DNA from: Desulfobacterales bacterium
GTDB lineage: Bacteria > Desulfobacterota > Desulfobacteria > Desulfobacterales > JAHEIW01
Direction of reading: 5' to 3'
Assembly: GCA_030145015.1 (NCBI GenBank)
Contig: JAQYWI010000015.1
Coordinates: forward strand, 1-49,757
DNA: 49,757 bases
Under the pieces are notes generated by a model, which did not search any database, was not told where the DNA came from, and was given only the letters and a program-made list of their open reading frames with translations. A program made the position numbers and the translations under genes. Below, in pieces: positions 1 through 9,295 of the stretch (positions are counted from its first letter, which is position 1; each line of letters begins with the position of its first letter).

Positions 1-24
1 TTGCCGCGGGACGAATTTTTCTTC

Positions 25-48
25 CATCAAGTTTTTCCATGCTTGATG
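25..48. promoter_or_regulatory. Inverted repeat overlapping the -35 box
   Basis: The arms CATCAAG (25-31) and CTTGATG (42-48) are perfect 7-base complements separated by 10 bases. The right arm contains the proposed -35 hexamer of the promoter before the giant glycosyltransferase gene. Its position suits an operator that blocks RNA polymerase, but it could also be the 3' end of a hairpin from an upstream transcript lying outside the window. No regulator is identified. Confidence 0.35.
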
Positions 49-71
49 TAGTAACATATTTCTTCTATAAT
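43..71 (+). promoter_or_regulatory. Sigma-70-like promoter of the giant glycosyltransferase gene
   Basis: A -35 box TTGATG (43-48) and a perfect -10 box TATAAT (66-71) are separated by exactly 17 bases. Transcription would start near 78, leaving a leader of about 58 nt before the ATG at 137. This is the clearest housekeeping-type promoter in the window, which suggests the glycosylation genes are not under the flagellar sigma-54/sigma-28 cascade. Confidence 0.6.
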
Positions 72-136
72 GTCTAAATAATTTTGCACTTATTAGTAAC
101 AGGAAGCCAAATTAAAGTATACGGTATTAAGATAAA

Positions 137-3100
137 ATGTCTGAATTTATAAATCCATCCAAGATTCAAGAATATTACCAGCCATCTGCAGGAAATACAG
201 AAAAATTTATTCTTCTAAAGCCGTTCGATATTTTCGAAGATCTGATATCCTCATATAACGGTCTGAAGGATTATACTATCCATGAAATCGGTAAAGGTTT
301 TAAGGCAGCTGAATTTATACTGCAGCATATTGTAACGAACAAGTTAAATAGTTCCTTTAATAAGAAAAACGATCTTTGGCACAAGACGGTTGCGGTGAAG
401 GTGGAATGTGAGATTTTGGCAGCTGAAACAGGCCGATCTTTTACCGAGTTAAAGCCCGCGCGGGCGGAGGATATCCATCCTGAATTTGCTACCACGGAAG
501 GGCCTGAACGGTTAGCTGATATCCATAATTACACGGAAAAGTTTTCCAAAGGTGAAGAAGTTGCCCCTCCGCTTTATGTGACGGGTGCTGTTTTAAACGA
601 TGTTGGCGCCAATATAGATCCCAAAATGATTTTTATGATGGACGGGGCAAGGAGGATAACTGCTGCCGCGCTTGCACATAAACCAACCATCAGTGTCTAT
701 CTTTTAATGTGTGATGTTGAGTACGCCCAGCTAATCAAAGATGAGCATCTTCAACGATTTGCGAATCAGATTAAGCAAATTCAATGGTTTGATAGCTACC
801 AAACTATTCCTCTTGTCGGCTTGCAGGGGCAAAGGAGTCTTAAGCGTTTTGACTTAATTGATATGTCTATCATCCAAGGGCAAGCCGTAATGGATTTTGG
901 CTGCAATCTCGGGCAAAGTTGTATTAAAGCCGTTCAAGCAGGTGCCAGTGAAGTTATCGGTATTGAAGGTATGCCAGATACATTTGCGGTTGCTAAAGAA
1001 ATCGGCAAGACAATCGGTTTTCCGAATTTACATTACTTGAACGTGGATTTTAATAATAAGCATTTTAATAGACAAATTGATGAATACTATCCGGACAAAG
1101 TCGATTTTTCCTTCTTTCTATCGGTTTATCGGACAAAAGAGCTCAATCAACGAGAAAAGCTGTTTAACTATATTATAAGTAAAACAAATAAAGGGATTTT
1201 TTTCGAAGGTCATGCGCATCCCCAAATTGATACCAGAGAATATTATGACTGGTTATTTGAATGTTTTAAACTCAAATATAAATTTTTAGGTTACAGCGAA
1301 GGAAAGCTACGCCCCTTATTTTACTGCCCCATCGAATCGCAATCCTCTTATCGGCAGATATCTCCGGGAATGACTGAAACTTCCCCAGGCGTCTCAGAAA
1401 GTGTTTTCGATGAAAATAAATATACGGTCTCTGCCATTGTTTCAACTTATAAAAGCAAGAAATTCATTGAGGGCAAGATTCAAGACCTTTTGGATCAAAC
1501 CATTGGCAACCAGCTAGAGATAATTATAATCGATAGTAATTCTCCTGAGAATGAGAGGGCCATCGTTGCAAAATATATCCAAAAACATAAAAACATAAAA
1601 TTTATTAGAACCAAAAAGCGTGAAACTGTATATCAAGCCTGGAACCGCGGTATCCAAGAGGCTCATGGTAAATTTATTACTAATGCGAATACAGATGATC
1701 GATTAAAACCCGATGCGTTTGAAATCCTAGTAGACGAACTAAACAGCAATTCTGACATTGCACTTGTATACGGAGATTTTTTTATAACCAATAGGGGAAA
1801 TCAGGATTTCTGCGATCATATCCGCTGCGGATACAGTATAAAGCCGGAATATTCACCTGATATCATGCTCTCGGGCTGTCATATGGGTCCTTTCCCGATG
1901 TGGCGCAAATCCCTACATGATGAAATTGGCTATTTTGACGAGAATTTACAGTCCGCCGGGGATTATGAGTTCTGGTGTAGGCTTGCCACAAAATATTCGA
2001 TGAAACATATCAACAAATTTATTGGGCTTTATTATCACAAACCTAAGGGAATCGTTAACAGGGCCGAGGACAAAAGCAAAAATGAAACGGGTTTGATAAA
2101 AGAAAAATATAAAGATAAGTTCCCACCGCCTTCCGGGAAAACAGCCACCGGATATTATTATAAAGACCAGGTCGGCAAAAACAAATATGTCAACATTTCC
2201 ATGGTAACCTATAACCGGCTGGACTTCACTAAGCAGGCAATCGCGTCAGTCCTGAAAAATACCAGATATCCCCATGTCATTACCGTTGTCGATAATGGCA
2301 GCACAGATGGCAGCCGAGAATATCTGAAAAAGATGCATCAAAAGGGCATCATTAAAAACATCCTTTTATTGGATGAAAATGTCGGTGTTTCGAAAGCATC
2401 GAATCTTGCCTGGAAAATGGAATCCGATGCTGAATACTATCTAAAATTAGATAATGATATAGTGATTTTTAAGACTGATTGGCTTTCAGCTATGATCCAA
2501 ATGGTCGATGCTATTCCTCAAATTGGTGCCATCGCATACAATTTTGAAGTTCAAAGTTATCCGCTGACTGAAATTGGTGGGTTAAGATGTCGTGTGAAAG
2601 CAGAAGGCAATCTCGGAGGTGCGTGTATTCTGATTCCAAAGAGAATCCGAGAGCAGCTGGGTTACTGGTGTGAGGAATATGGACTGTATGGTGAAGAAGA
2701 TGCAGACTATGATTTTCGTATTAAATGTAAAGGGCTTTTAAACGTCTACATGGAAGACGAAAACATAGGATTCCATCTTCCTGGGGGCAAAGCTGCAGTC
2801 ATTGACCCGCACACATTTACGGCGGCAGATGGTCAAGAAGAGATTCAGCAAGCCGACTATCGTAAATGGAAAGATGAAATGCGCCGCAACAATGTTACAA
2901 AGGGCAAGTTTTACAAAAATTTAAATGACTACAGCAAAGGGATTCGATCTCTCTTTGCGGAGTCAAAGTTTGCGGATCAATATTTTAAGCAAAAAGGCAT
3001 ATCTACTGAATTAAACGACCCGATTGAAAGAAAAGAAGAAAAAATTTGTGAATCGAAGGTCTCCATCATTATCCCGGTCTTTAATCAGTTAGCGTTCACG

Positions 3101-6100
3101 AAAAAGTGCCTCAACGCAATTTTTAGAAACACGCCGTCGGATCTTTTCGAGATTATTATTATTGACAATGCATCTACGGATGAAACCGTCAGATATTTGT
3201 CTGACTTGGGAGAAAGAATCAAACTAATTACCAATAATCAAAATATGGGATTTGCCAAAGCTTGCAATCAAGGGGCACAAAAGGCATCCGGCAAATATCT
3301 GCTTTTTCTGAACAATGATACCGAAGTTCAACCCGAATGGCTGAATGCCCTGGTTGAAGTGCTCGATAAAGATAAATCCGTGGCAGCCGTCGGTAGCAAA
3401 ATGTTGTTTCCTGATAAAAAGATCCAGCATGCAGGCGTCGCGATTGTCAATAACCAAAAAATACGCGATCCTTTATTCGCTCAGCATATCTACTACCAGC
3501 AAGCGGAAAATTATCCGCAAGCCAATCAAATCTCCACCTACCAAGCGCTGACCGCTGCATGCATGCTGGTTCGAAGATCTGCATTTGAGGCCGTGGACCG
3601 CTTTGACGAACGCTACTGGAATGGCTATGAGGATATCGACTTATGTTTTAAATTTCAAAAAAGAGGATGGCTGTTAATCTATCAGCCCACAAGCGTTGTT
3701 ATTCATTATGAATCCCAAAGCGGTCCTGAGCGATTCAATCGTGTTCAGCATAACATTGAACGTCTGCATCAAAAATGGCTGGGCAAAATCAATCCGGATT
3801 TAATGATCGAAACCAATGGAACAGAAATTGAAACCGGGGCAGGCTGCATCCGGCCTTATCAGATTGAAACATTTGCCAATCGCCAACGGATCGATTCAAC
3901 TAAATCAATAAAGCAGTTAACCTCCATCGTTATCCTCACATGCAACCAAATTGAATATACGAAAAAATGCATTGATAGTATTTATAAACAGACCCCCGAG
4001 CCGTTTGAGCTGATCTTAGTCGATAATGGATCCACCGACGGTACCGTTCAATACCTTGAATCTGAAATTGCAGATAGAAACGAGGCGATTAGGGTAAAGA
4101 TTATCAAAAACAAGAAAAACAAAGGCTTTGCGGCCGGCAACAACCAGGGGATAGCCATTGCTAAAGGTGATTATATCCTTTTGATGAACAATGATGTGGT
4201 TGTGACACCCGGTTGGCTTGGGAGAATGATTGCCTGTGCAGAAAAAGATTCCAAAATTGGTATTGTGGGGCCTTGCTCGAACTATGTTTCAGGTCCACAG
4301 TTAGTTGAAAAAGTTAACTACGACGTCAACACCCTAAAAGGATTGACTGAATTTTCAAATCAATTTGCAGCACAACATTCTCAACAGGAACAGCAGATTC
4401 TCAGAGTAGTCGGGTTTTGCATGTTGATTAAAAGAGCAGTTATAGAAGCGGTTGGCGGAATGGACAATCGATATGGCCTGGGCAATTTTGAAGACGATGA
4501 CTTTAGTCTAAGGGCAACCATCGCAGGGTTTAAATCATGCATCGCTTCAGATAGTTTCATTCATCATTTTGGCAGTCGCACATTTGTTGGTGAAAATATA
4601 GACTATCGAAACAGCCTTACTAAAAATTGGGAGTTATTCAAGGAAAAATGGGGTTTACCGTTCGAGTTGCCCTATGGTTCCCCTTATAGTCTTTCGCAAA
4701 TGAAACACACATTATTTGACCCTATCGTCCATTATTATCCGTTACAAGAGGAGGACTATTCCACCATGAATTTTGATGATCATCTTTCGAAAGTTGAAGA
4801 CTTATATGCGGGTATCGAAAAACAGTTCAAAACAATGAGTACTAACGAAGCAATCGCTGAAATCGAAAAACTGTTAGCAAATCATCCCGAGTTTGCCATT
4901 GGTTATAATGATTTAGGGGTCTTACATTATCAAGTCGGCAACAAAGAAGATTCATTAAAAAATTATGAAACAGCAGTCAGGCTAGATCCTGAGAACATAA
5001 CCTTTAAGAAAAATTTGGCTGATTTTTATTTTGTTGAAATTGGACAAGTCGATGCAGCCTTGCGGATTTACATTGAAGTACTGGAGAAAAATCCTAAAGA
5101 TATCGAAATTCTGCTCATTACGGGTCATATTTGTGTGGCCTTGCATAAGTTTGAGGATGCTAAAGTATTTTATCGGCGGGTGTTGGAGTTGGAGCCGTAT
5201 AATGAAGATGCCCAAAACAATCTGACTAAACTAGAAAAAATGCCCCTGATGACATCTGCGTATAATTCAGCGGAAGAGATGTATCAGGAGATCCAGCCGC
5301 TATTGAACAACGGTGACCAGCACAAAGCTATCGCATCATTGGGAAAATTACTGGAACGGTTCCCGGATTTTACGCTGGCCCACAATGATCTGGGCGTGCT
5401 TTATTATTATACGGGTGATAAAGAAAAGGCGCAGCATCATTATGAACGCGCCGTTGAATTGACGCCCGATAATATTAACTTTCAAAAAAACCTGGCGGAC
5501 TTCTATTGCATTGAACTGGGCCGAATTGAAGATGCGCTTAAAATATATGTCAGCATACTGACAACCGACCCACAGGACGTTGAAACCCTCATGGCCACCG
5601 GGCAGATCTGCAAGGCATTGGAGAAATTCGACGACGCCAGGGATTTTTTTAACCAGGTTCTGCAGATCGAACCGTGGAATGCGGATGCCCGCAAACAAAT
5701 GGAAGAAATGGAAAGACCAATGCCAGGAGCGAGTTTAAACTCAGAATCGACCGAAGACGCCTACCGTAGGCTGCAGGAGAAGTTGAATGCCTTAACTCCG
5801 GCGCAGGCCGTTGTTGAACTTGAAAAATTGGTCGAATCTTATCCGGAGTTTGCGGTCGGGCACAATGATCTCGGTGTTTTGTATTACAACACCGGCAATA
5901 AAGAAAAAGCCTTGCACCATTACCGGCAGGCCGCAAACCTGCAACCCGAAAATATGACGCTGCAGAAAAATCTGGCGGACTTTTTGTTTGTCGAACTGGA
6001 AAAGGTGGAGGAGGCCCTTCAGATTTATGTGGACATACTGGCAAGCCATCCCGATGATGTAGAGACACTGTTGATTAGCGGTCATATTTGCGTGGCGCTC

Positions 6101-9100
6101 AAAAAGTTTGACGATGCTAAAGATTTTTACGAACGGGTCCTGACGTTAGAGCCGGACAATCAAGATGCCAAAAAAAATCTTCAGGCCTTAATTGACCGGC
6201 AAAGCGAGCGATTATCAGCGAGACCGGATTCCTTAAACGACGTGACCGTTTCAAGCGCGAAAGTTGAAGCGGCGGATTTGAATACAGAAGAATTTGAAAA
6301 CCAGGATGCTGATCACCAACCAATCGTATCGATTATTATCAGTCTGGAAGGGATTCAGAACCGCGTAAAGCAATGCATCGAAAGCATTACAGCGCATACC
6401 GAAGAGTCCCATGAAATTATCCTAATTAACAGCGGAGCTACCAAAGGCGTATTAAAATGGGCTCAAAACATAGTGCAGGATAACGCTCATTATCAACTGC
6501 TAAAGTGCGATAAGATGCACAATTGGGCACAAGGACTGAACCAGGCCGTGAAAGCGGCAGCGGGTGAGTATATCGTTTTGATGCACAATGATGTGATGGT
6601 GGCCGACCGCTGGTTAAGCAGTATGCTTCAATGCTTTCGGGCGGGATCCGCAATAGGCATCGTGGGTCCTATGACCAATGAGACATCCGGAATTCAAAAG
6701 GCTTATTTTTCAGATGATCGGGATCCGAATCTGCTTGAATCTGATGCCAAAGCATTTTACGCGCAAAATCAATATCGGCGCATACCCACAACACGACTCG
6801 CTTCTTTTTTCCTGATGTTCAGGCACGAATTAACTGACAAGATCGGGGATTTCGATGCGCAATTGGTTTCCGAACAAGCGGTTGTTGTGGACTTTTGCAA
6901 ACGGTCGGCTGCAGGGGGTTTTCAGAATTTAGTTGCCGGCGATGTTTTTGTTTATCACGCCGATCGCCACAAAGGCAGTCGCAAAACTTCAGATGCCGTT
7001 CAGGTGCCCGCCGAAGATCAAAAACGATTAAAAGAAAATTGGAATAAAACGGCAGGGGATCAGCGCTTTTTAAAGGGCATTCAAATGACGTCTCTGCTGG
7101 AAACGGTCAATAAACTGCACCAAAAGGGTTATTTAAATCAAGCCGTAGAAACGTTACTCAACGCCATTGGGGCCATACCTGAAGAAACAAGGCTTTATTT
7201 GGCTTTAGCAGAAATCTCAATAGCATTGAGGCGTTACCAGGATGCGATCGACACGCTTAATGAAATGCCGGCCGATGCAAAAACAGAAATGGATTCTGAA
7301 GAAACCGGCAACTTAAATGAGCCCGGGCTGCAAGCCCCTTCGTTGATCGTTTCTGAAAATCATGCAATGAAAACGCTCGAGATATTGGGATATGCCGAAG
7401 AGGGTCTGGAAAATTTCGCGGCGGCAGAAGCGTATGCGGATCGGATGCTGGCGATAGATCCGATATCAGCGCGCGCATTAAATTTAAAAGGTATTTTGGC
7501 GTATCGCAAAGAGGATTGGAATGCTGCGGGACAATTTTTTGAAAACTCGATTGCGTCGGATCCGAGCGCTGGTGAGCCCTATTCGAATTTGGCTACCGTG
7601 AAGCTGGCGGCAGGCCAAGAGGCGGAAGCCTGGGAGCTGTTAGAGAAAGCGTTCATCCTCAACCCAACCGATCTTGATATTGCCACCAATTATCACTCCA
7701 TAGTCGCCGCTCGCGGGGAGCACAAAAAGGCTGAAGGCGTTGTTCGTGGAGCAGCCGCCATATACCCGAACAGTCAAAAGATAAACTACATGCTCATCGA
7801 TGTTCTTCTGCAACAAGGCAAGCATGATGAGGCTATGGGCAAAATTGAAACGGCGATTGTTAAATTTGGGATCGAGGATGGCATACTAGCGGCAGCTTTG
7901 AAGGTGAGGGAAAAATTGGGACCCATGACCATTCAGCCGTCAAAGAAAAAAGCAGCGGTTTCGTGCTGTATGATCATCAAAGATGAAGAAAAGTATTTGG
8001 CCAGGTGCCTGGCCAGTGTAAAGCCCATCATTGACGAAATGATCGTGGTTGATACCGGATCTGCCGATCGCTCTAAGGACATTGCGACAGCCTTTGGGGC
8101 GCTGGTCTATGACCTTGAGTGGCAGAAGGATTTTGCCAAGGCCAGGAATTTTTCGCTCGAAAAGGCTTCCGGCGATTGGGTCTTAATCCTGGACGGGGAT
8201 GAGGTGATTTCTTCGTTGGATTACAAGCATTTTAACCGGATTGTCGAAAACAGACCGAAGGCGCCGGTCGCCTATTCGATTGTTACCCGAAATTACAGCG
8301 CGTTGGCCAATATTATCGGCTGGGTTCCGAACGATGGAAAATATATCAACGAGGAAGCCGCTGCCGGATGGATTCCGAGTATCAAAACACGGTTGTTTTA
8401 CGGTAAGGACCAAATTTGGTTTGAAGGTGCCGTCCACGAGTTGGTGGACCCCGTGGTGAAAAGAAAGGGTTTTGAAACAAAACAATGCAGCATTCCGGTA
8501 CACCATTACGGTCGACTCGATAAGGGACGGCTGAAGCGTAAGGGGGAAGTCTATTTTGAAATCGGAAAGAAAAAAATGGAGGAAATGGGAGATGATATTT
8601 TTGCCGTACGCGAAATGGCGATTCAGGCAACCACTCTGGAAGAAAACGAAATGGCGATTGAATTGTGGCAAAGGCTGATTTCACTCGAACCCGCTGAATT
8701 AATGGTTGCGGACGCATATATCAATATGGCAACCCTTTACAACCGTCTGTCCAATTTCGAGCAGGCCCTTTCGGTTGCAAAGAAGGGTATGGCTAAGGCG
8801 CCCCATATTAAAGAATCCTTATATAATTACGCCATGGCTGAATTACATGTCGGAAACGCTCAGGCGACCATTAAGGTTCTTGAGGATCTGGTCAAACGGG
8901 TGCCCGATTACCCACCGGCTCGATTTATTTTATCTGCTGCTTATTTTTGTATCGGTGAAAAGGGAAAAGGATTTAAGAATATTCGCAAGCTACAAGGTAC
9001 GGACTTGGGACCCAACCTGGTATATCCTATCTTTGAACTCGCCGAAACCCTTCTAAAAGCTCAGCAGAATGAATATGCCCTGTTATTACTGGGAACCGCA

Positions 9101-9232
9101 ATCGAGTATGATATTGCAAATAAAAAGATTCTGGAGCTGTTTAACAAATGCATTCAAATGAGGGAAACGACTAAAAATTCTCATGAGCGCCCCGTGCCGT
9201 TGACGCTGGATCGGGAGTCAATCAATTTTTAA
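137..9232 (+). CDS. Giant multidomain glycosyltransferase with methyltransferase-like and TPR domains
   Basis: This 3031-residue protein probably builds or attaches glycans, perhaps on flagellin or the cell surface. Seen in order: an N-terminal region with a ParB-like DGARR motif (about residue 168); a SAM methyltransferase-like fold (motif MDFGCNLGQ, about 250); GT2 domains at about 430-650, 682-890, 973-1220 and 1260-1520; three near-identical TPR cassettes (about 1570-2020); a degenerate GT2 domain (about 2060-2310); TPRs (about 2320-2590); a sixth GT2 of the SPS/glycan type with a DGDE motif (about 2603-2820); and C-terminal TPRs. Domains 2, 3, 4 and 6 keep recognisable nucleotide-sugar motifs (DND, NND, NND, DGD). 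There is no signal peptide or membrane segment, so it should be cytosolic. The ATG at 137 has only a weak ribosome-binding site. The next gene encodes a GT41 enzyme 63 bases on, and the two are probably co-transcribed. The sugar and acceptor are unknown. Confidence 0.85.
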   Translation: MSEFINPSKIQEYYQPSAGNTEKFILLKPFDIFEDLISSYNGLKDYTIHEIGKGFKAAEFILQHIVTNKLNSSFNKKNDLWHKTVAVKVECEILAAETGRSFTELKPARAEDIHPEFATTEGPERLADIHNYTEKFSKGEEVAPPLYVTGAVLNDVGANIDPKMIFMMDGARRITAAALAHKPTISVYLLMCDVEYAQLIKDEHLQRFANQIKQIQWFDSYQTIPLVGLQGQRSLKRFDLIDMSIIQGQAVMDFGCNLGQSCIKAVQAGASEVIGIEGMPDTFAVAKEIGKTIGFPNLHYLNVDFNNKHFNRQIDEYYPDKVDFSFFLSVYRTKELNQREKLFNYIISKTNKGIFFEGHAHPQIDTREYYDWLFECFKLKYKFLGYSEGKLRPLFYCPIESQSSYRQISPGMTETSPGVSESVFDENKYTVSAIVSTYKSKKFIEGKIQDLLDQTIGNQLEIIIIDSNSPENERAIVAKYIQKHKNIKFIRTKKRETVYQAWNRGIQEAHGKFITNANTDDRLKPDAFEILVDELNSNSDIALVYGDFFITNRGNQDFCDHIRCGYSIKPEYSPDIMLSGCHMGPFPMWRKSLHDEIGYFDENLQSAGDYEFWCRLATKYSMKHINKFIGLYYHKPKGIVNRAEDKSKNETGLIKEKYKDKFPPPSGKTATGYYYKDQVGKNKYVNISMVTYNRLDFTKQAIASVLKNTRYPHVITVVDNGSTDGSREYLKKMHQKGIIKNILLLDENVGVSKASNLAWKMESDAEYYLKLDNDIVIFKTDWLSAMIQMVDAIPQIGAIAYNFEVQSYPLTEIGGLRCRVKAEGNLGGACILIPKRIREQLGYWCEEYGLYGEEDADYDFRIKCKGLLNVYMEDENIGFHLPGGKAAVIDPHTFTAADGQEEIQQADYRKWKDEMRRNNVTKGKFYKNLNDYSKGIRSLFAESKFADQYFKQKGISTELNDPIERKEEKICESKVSIIIPVFNQLAFTKKCLNAIFRNTPSDLFEIIIIDNASTDETVRYLSDLGERIKLITNNQNMGFAKACNQGAQKASGKYLLFLNNDTEVQPEWLNALVEVLDKDKSVAAVGSKMLFPDKKIQHAGVAIVNNQKIRDPLFAQHIYYQQAENYPQANQISTYQALTAACMLVRRSAFEAVDRFDERYWNGYEDIDLCFKFQKRGWLLIYQPTSVVIHYESQSGPERFNRVQHNIERLHQKWLGKINPDLMIETNGTEIETGAGCIRPYQIETFANRQRIDSTKSIKQLTSIVILTCNQIEYTKKCIDSIYKQTPEPFELILVDNGSTDGTVQYLESEIADRNEAIRVKIIKNKKNKGFAAGNNQGIAIAKGDYILLMNNDVVVTPGWLGRMIACAEKDSKIGIVGPCSNYVSGPQLVEKVNYDVNTLKGLTEFSNQFAAQHSQQEQQILRVVGFCMLIKRAVIEAVGGMDNRYGLGNFEDDDFSLRATIAGFKSCIASDSFIHHFGSRTFVGENIDYRNSLTKNWELFKEKWGLPFELPYGSPYSLSQMKHTLFDPIVHYYPLQEEDYSTMNFDDHLSKVEDLYAGIEKQFKTMSTNEAIAEIEKLLANHPEFAIGYNDLGVLHYQVGNKEDSLKNYETAVRLDPENITFKKNLADFYFVEIGQVDAALRIYIEVLEKNPKDIEILLITGHICVALHKFEDAKVFYRRVLELEPYNEDAQNNLTKLEKMPLMTSAYNSAEEMYQEIQPLLNNGDQHKAIASLGKLLERFPDFTLAHNDLGVLYYYTGDKEKAQHHYERAVELTPDNINFQKNLADFYCIELGRIEDALKIYVSILTTDPQDVETLMATGQICKALEKFDDARDFFNQVLQIEPWNADARKQMEEMERPMPGASLNSESTEDAYRRLQEKLNALTPAQAVVELEKLVESYPEFAVGHNDLGVLYYNTGNKEKALHHYRQAANLQPENMTLQKNLADFLFVELEKVEEALQIYVDILASHPDDVETLLISGHICVALKKFDDAKDFYERVLTLEPDNQDAKKNLQALIDRQSERLSARPDSLNDVTVSSAKVEAADLNTEEFENQDADHQPIVSIIISLEGIQNRVKQCIESITAHTEESHEIILINSGATKGVLKWAQNIVQDNAHYQLLKCDKMHNWAQGLNQAVKAAAGEYIVLMHNDVMVADRWLSSMLQCFRAGSAIGIVGPMTNETSGIQKAYFSDDRDPNLLESDAKAFYAQNQYRRIPTTRLASFFLMFRHELTDKIGDFDAQLVSEQAVVVDFCKRSAAGGFQNLVAGDVFVYHADRHKGSRKTSDAVQVPAEDQKRLKENWNKTAGDQRFLKGIQMTSLLETVNKLHQKGYLNQAVETLLNAIGAIPEETRLYLALAEISIALRRYQDAIDTLNEMPADAKTEMDSEETGNLNEPGLQAPSLIVSENHAMKTLEILGYAEEGLENFAAAEAYADRMLAIDPISARALNLKGILAYRKEDWNAAGQFFENSIASDPSAGEPYSNLATVKLAAGQEAEAWELLEKAFILNPTDLDIATNYHSIVAARGEHKKAEGVVRGAAAIYPNSQKINYMLIDVLLQQGKHDEAMGKIETAIVKFGIEDGILAAALKVREKLGPMTIQPSKKKAAVSCCMIIKDEEKYLARCLASVKPIIDEMIVVDTGSADRSKDIATAFGALVYDLEWQKDFAKARNFSLEKASGDWVLILDGDEVISSLDYKHFNRIVENRPKAPVAYSIVTRNYSALANIIGWVPNDGKYINEEAAAGWIPSIKTRLFYGKDQIWFEGAVHELVDPVVKRKGFETKQCSIPVHHYGRLDKGRLKRKGEVYFEIGKKKMEEMGDDIFAVREMAIQATTLEENEMAIELWQRLISLEPAELMVADAYINMATLYNRLSNFEQALSVAKKGMAKAPHIKESLYNYAMAELHVGNAQATIKVLEDLVKRVPDYPPARFILSAAYFCIGEKGKGFKNIRKLQGTDLGPNLVYPIFELAETLLKAQQNEYALLLLGTAIEYDIANKKILELFNKCIQMRETTKNSHERPVPLTLDRESINF
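4850..6190 (+). repeat. Three tandem ~480-bp TPR-coding cassettes inside the giant gene
   Basis: Three successive in-frame units begin near 4850, 5329 and 5807, a spacing of about 480 bases (160 codons). Each encodes the same order of elements: a helix with ELEKLL-type residues, a motif of the NDLGVLYY type, a KNLADF segment, a PxDVETL segment and a closing PWNADA/PDNQDA segment. The units align along their whole length, so they arose by duplication of a whole cassette, not of single 34-residue TPRs. Such direct repeats can expand or contract by recombination and can collapse in short-read assemblies. Confidence 0.8.
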
Positions 9233-9295
9233 AATTTGTCTCAATAAGTCCGCATATGTCCTAACGCGGTTGGGTGCTTGTGCAAAGAAGCCAAA

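Noticed and set aside
8183..8671. 162-codon minus-strand frame under the giant gene
   Set aside because: Opposite a clear GT2 domain; no ribosome-binding site or family features.
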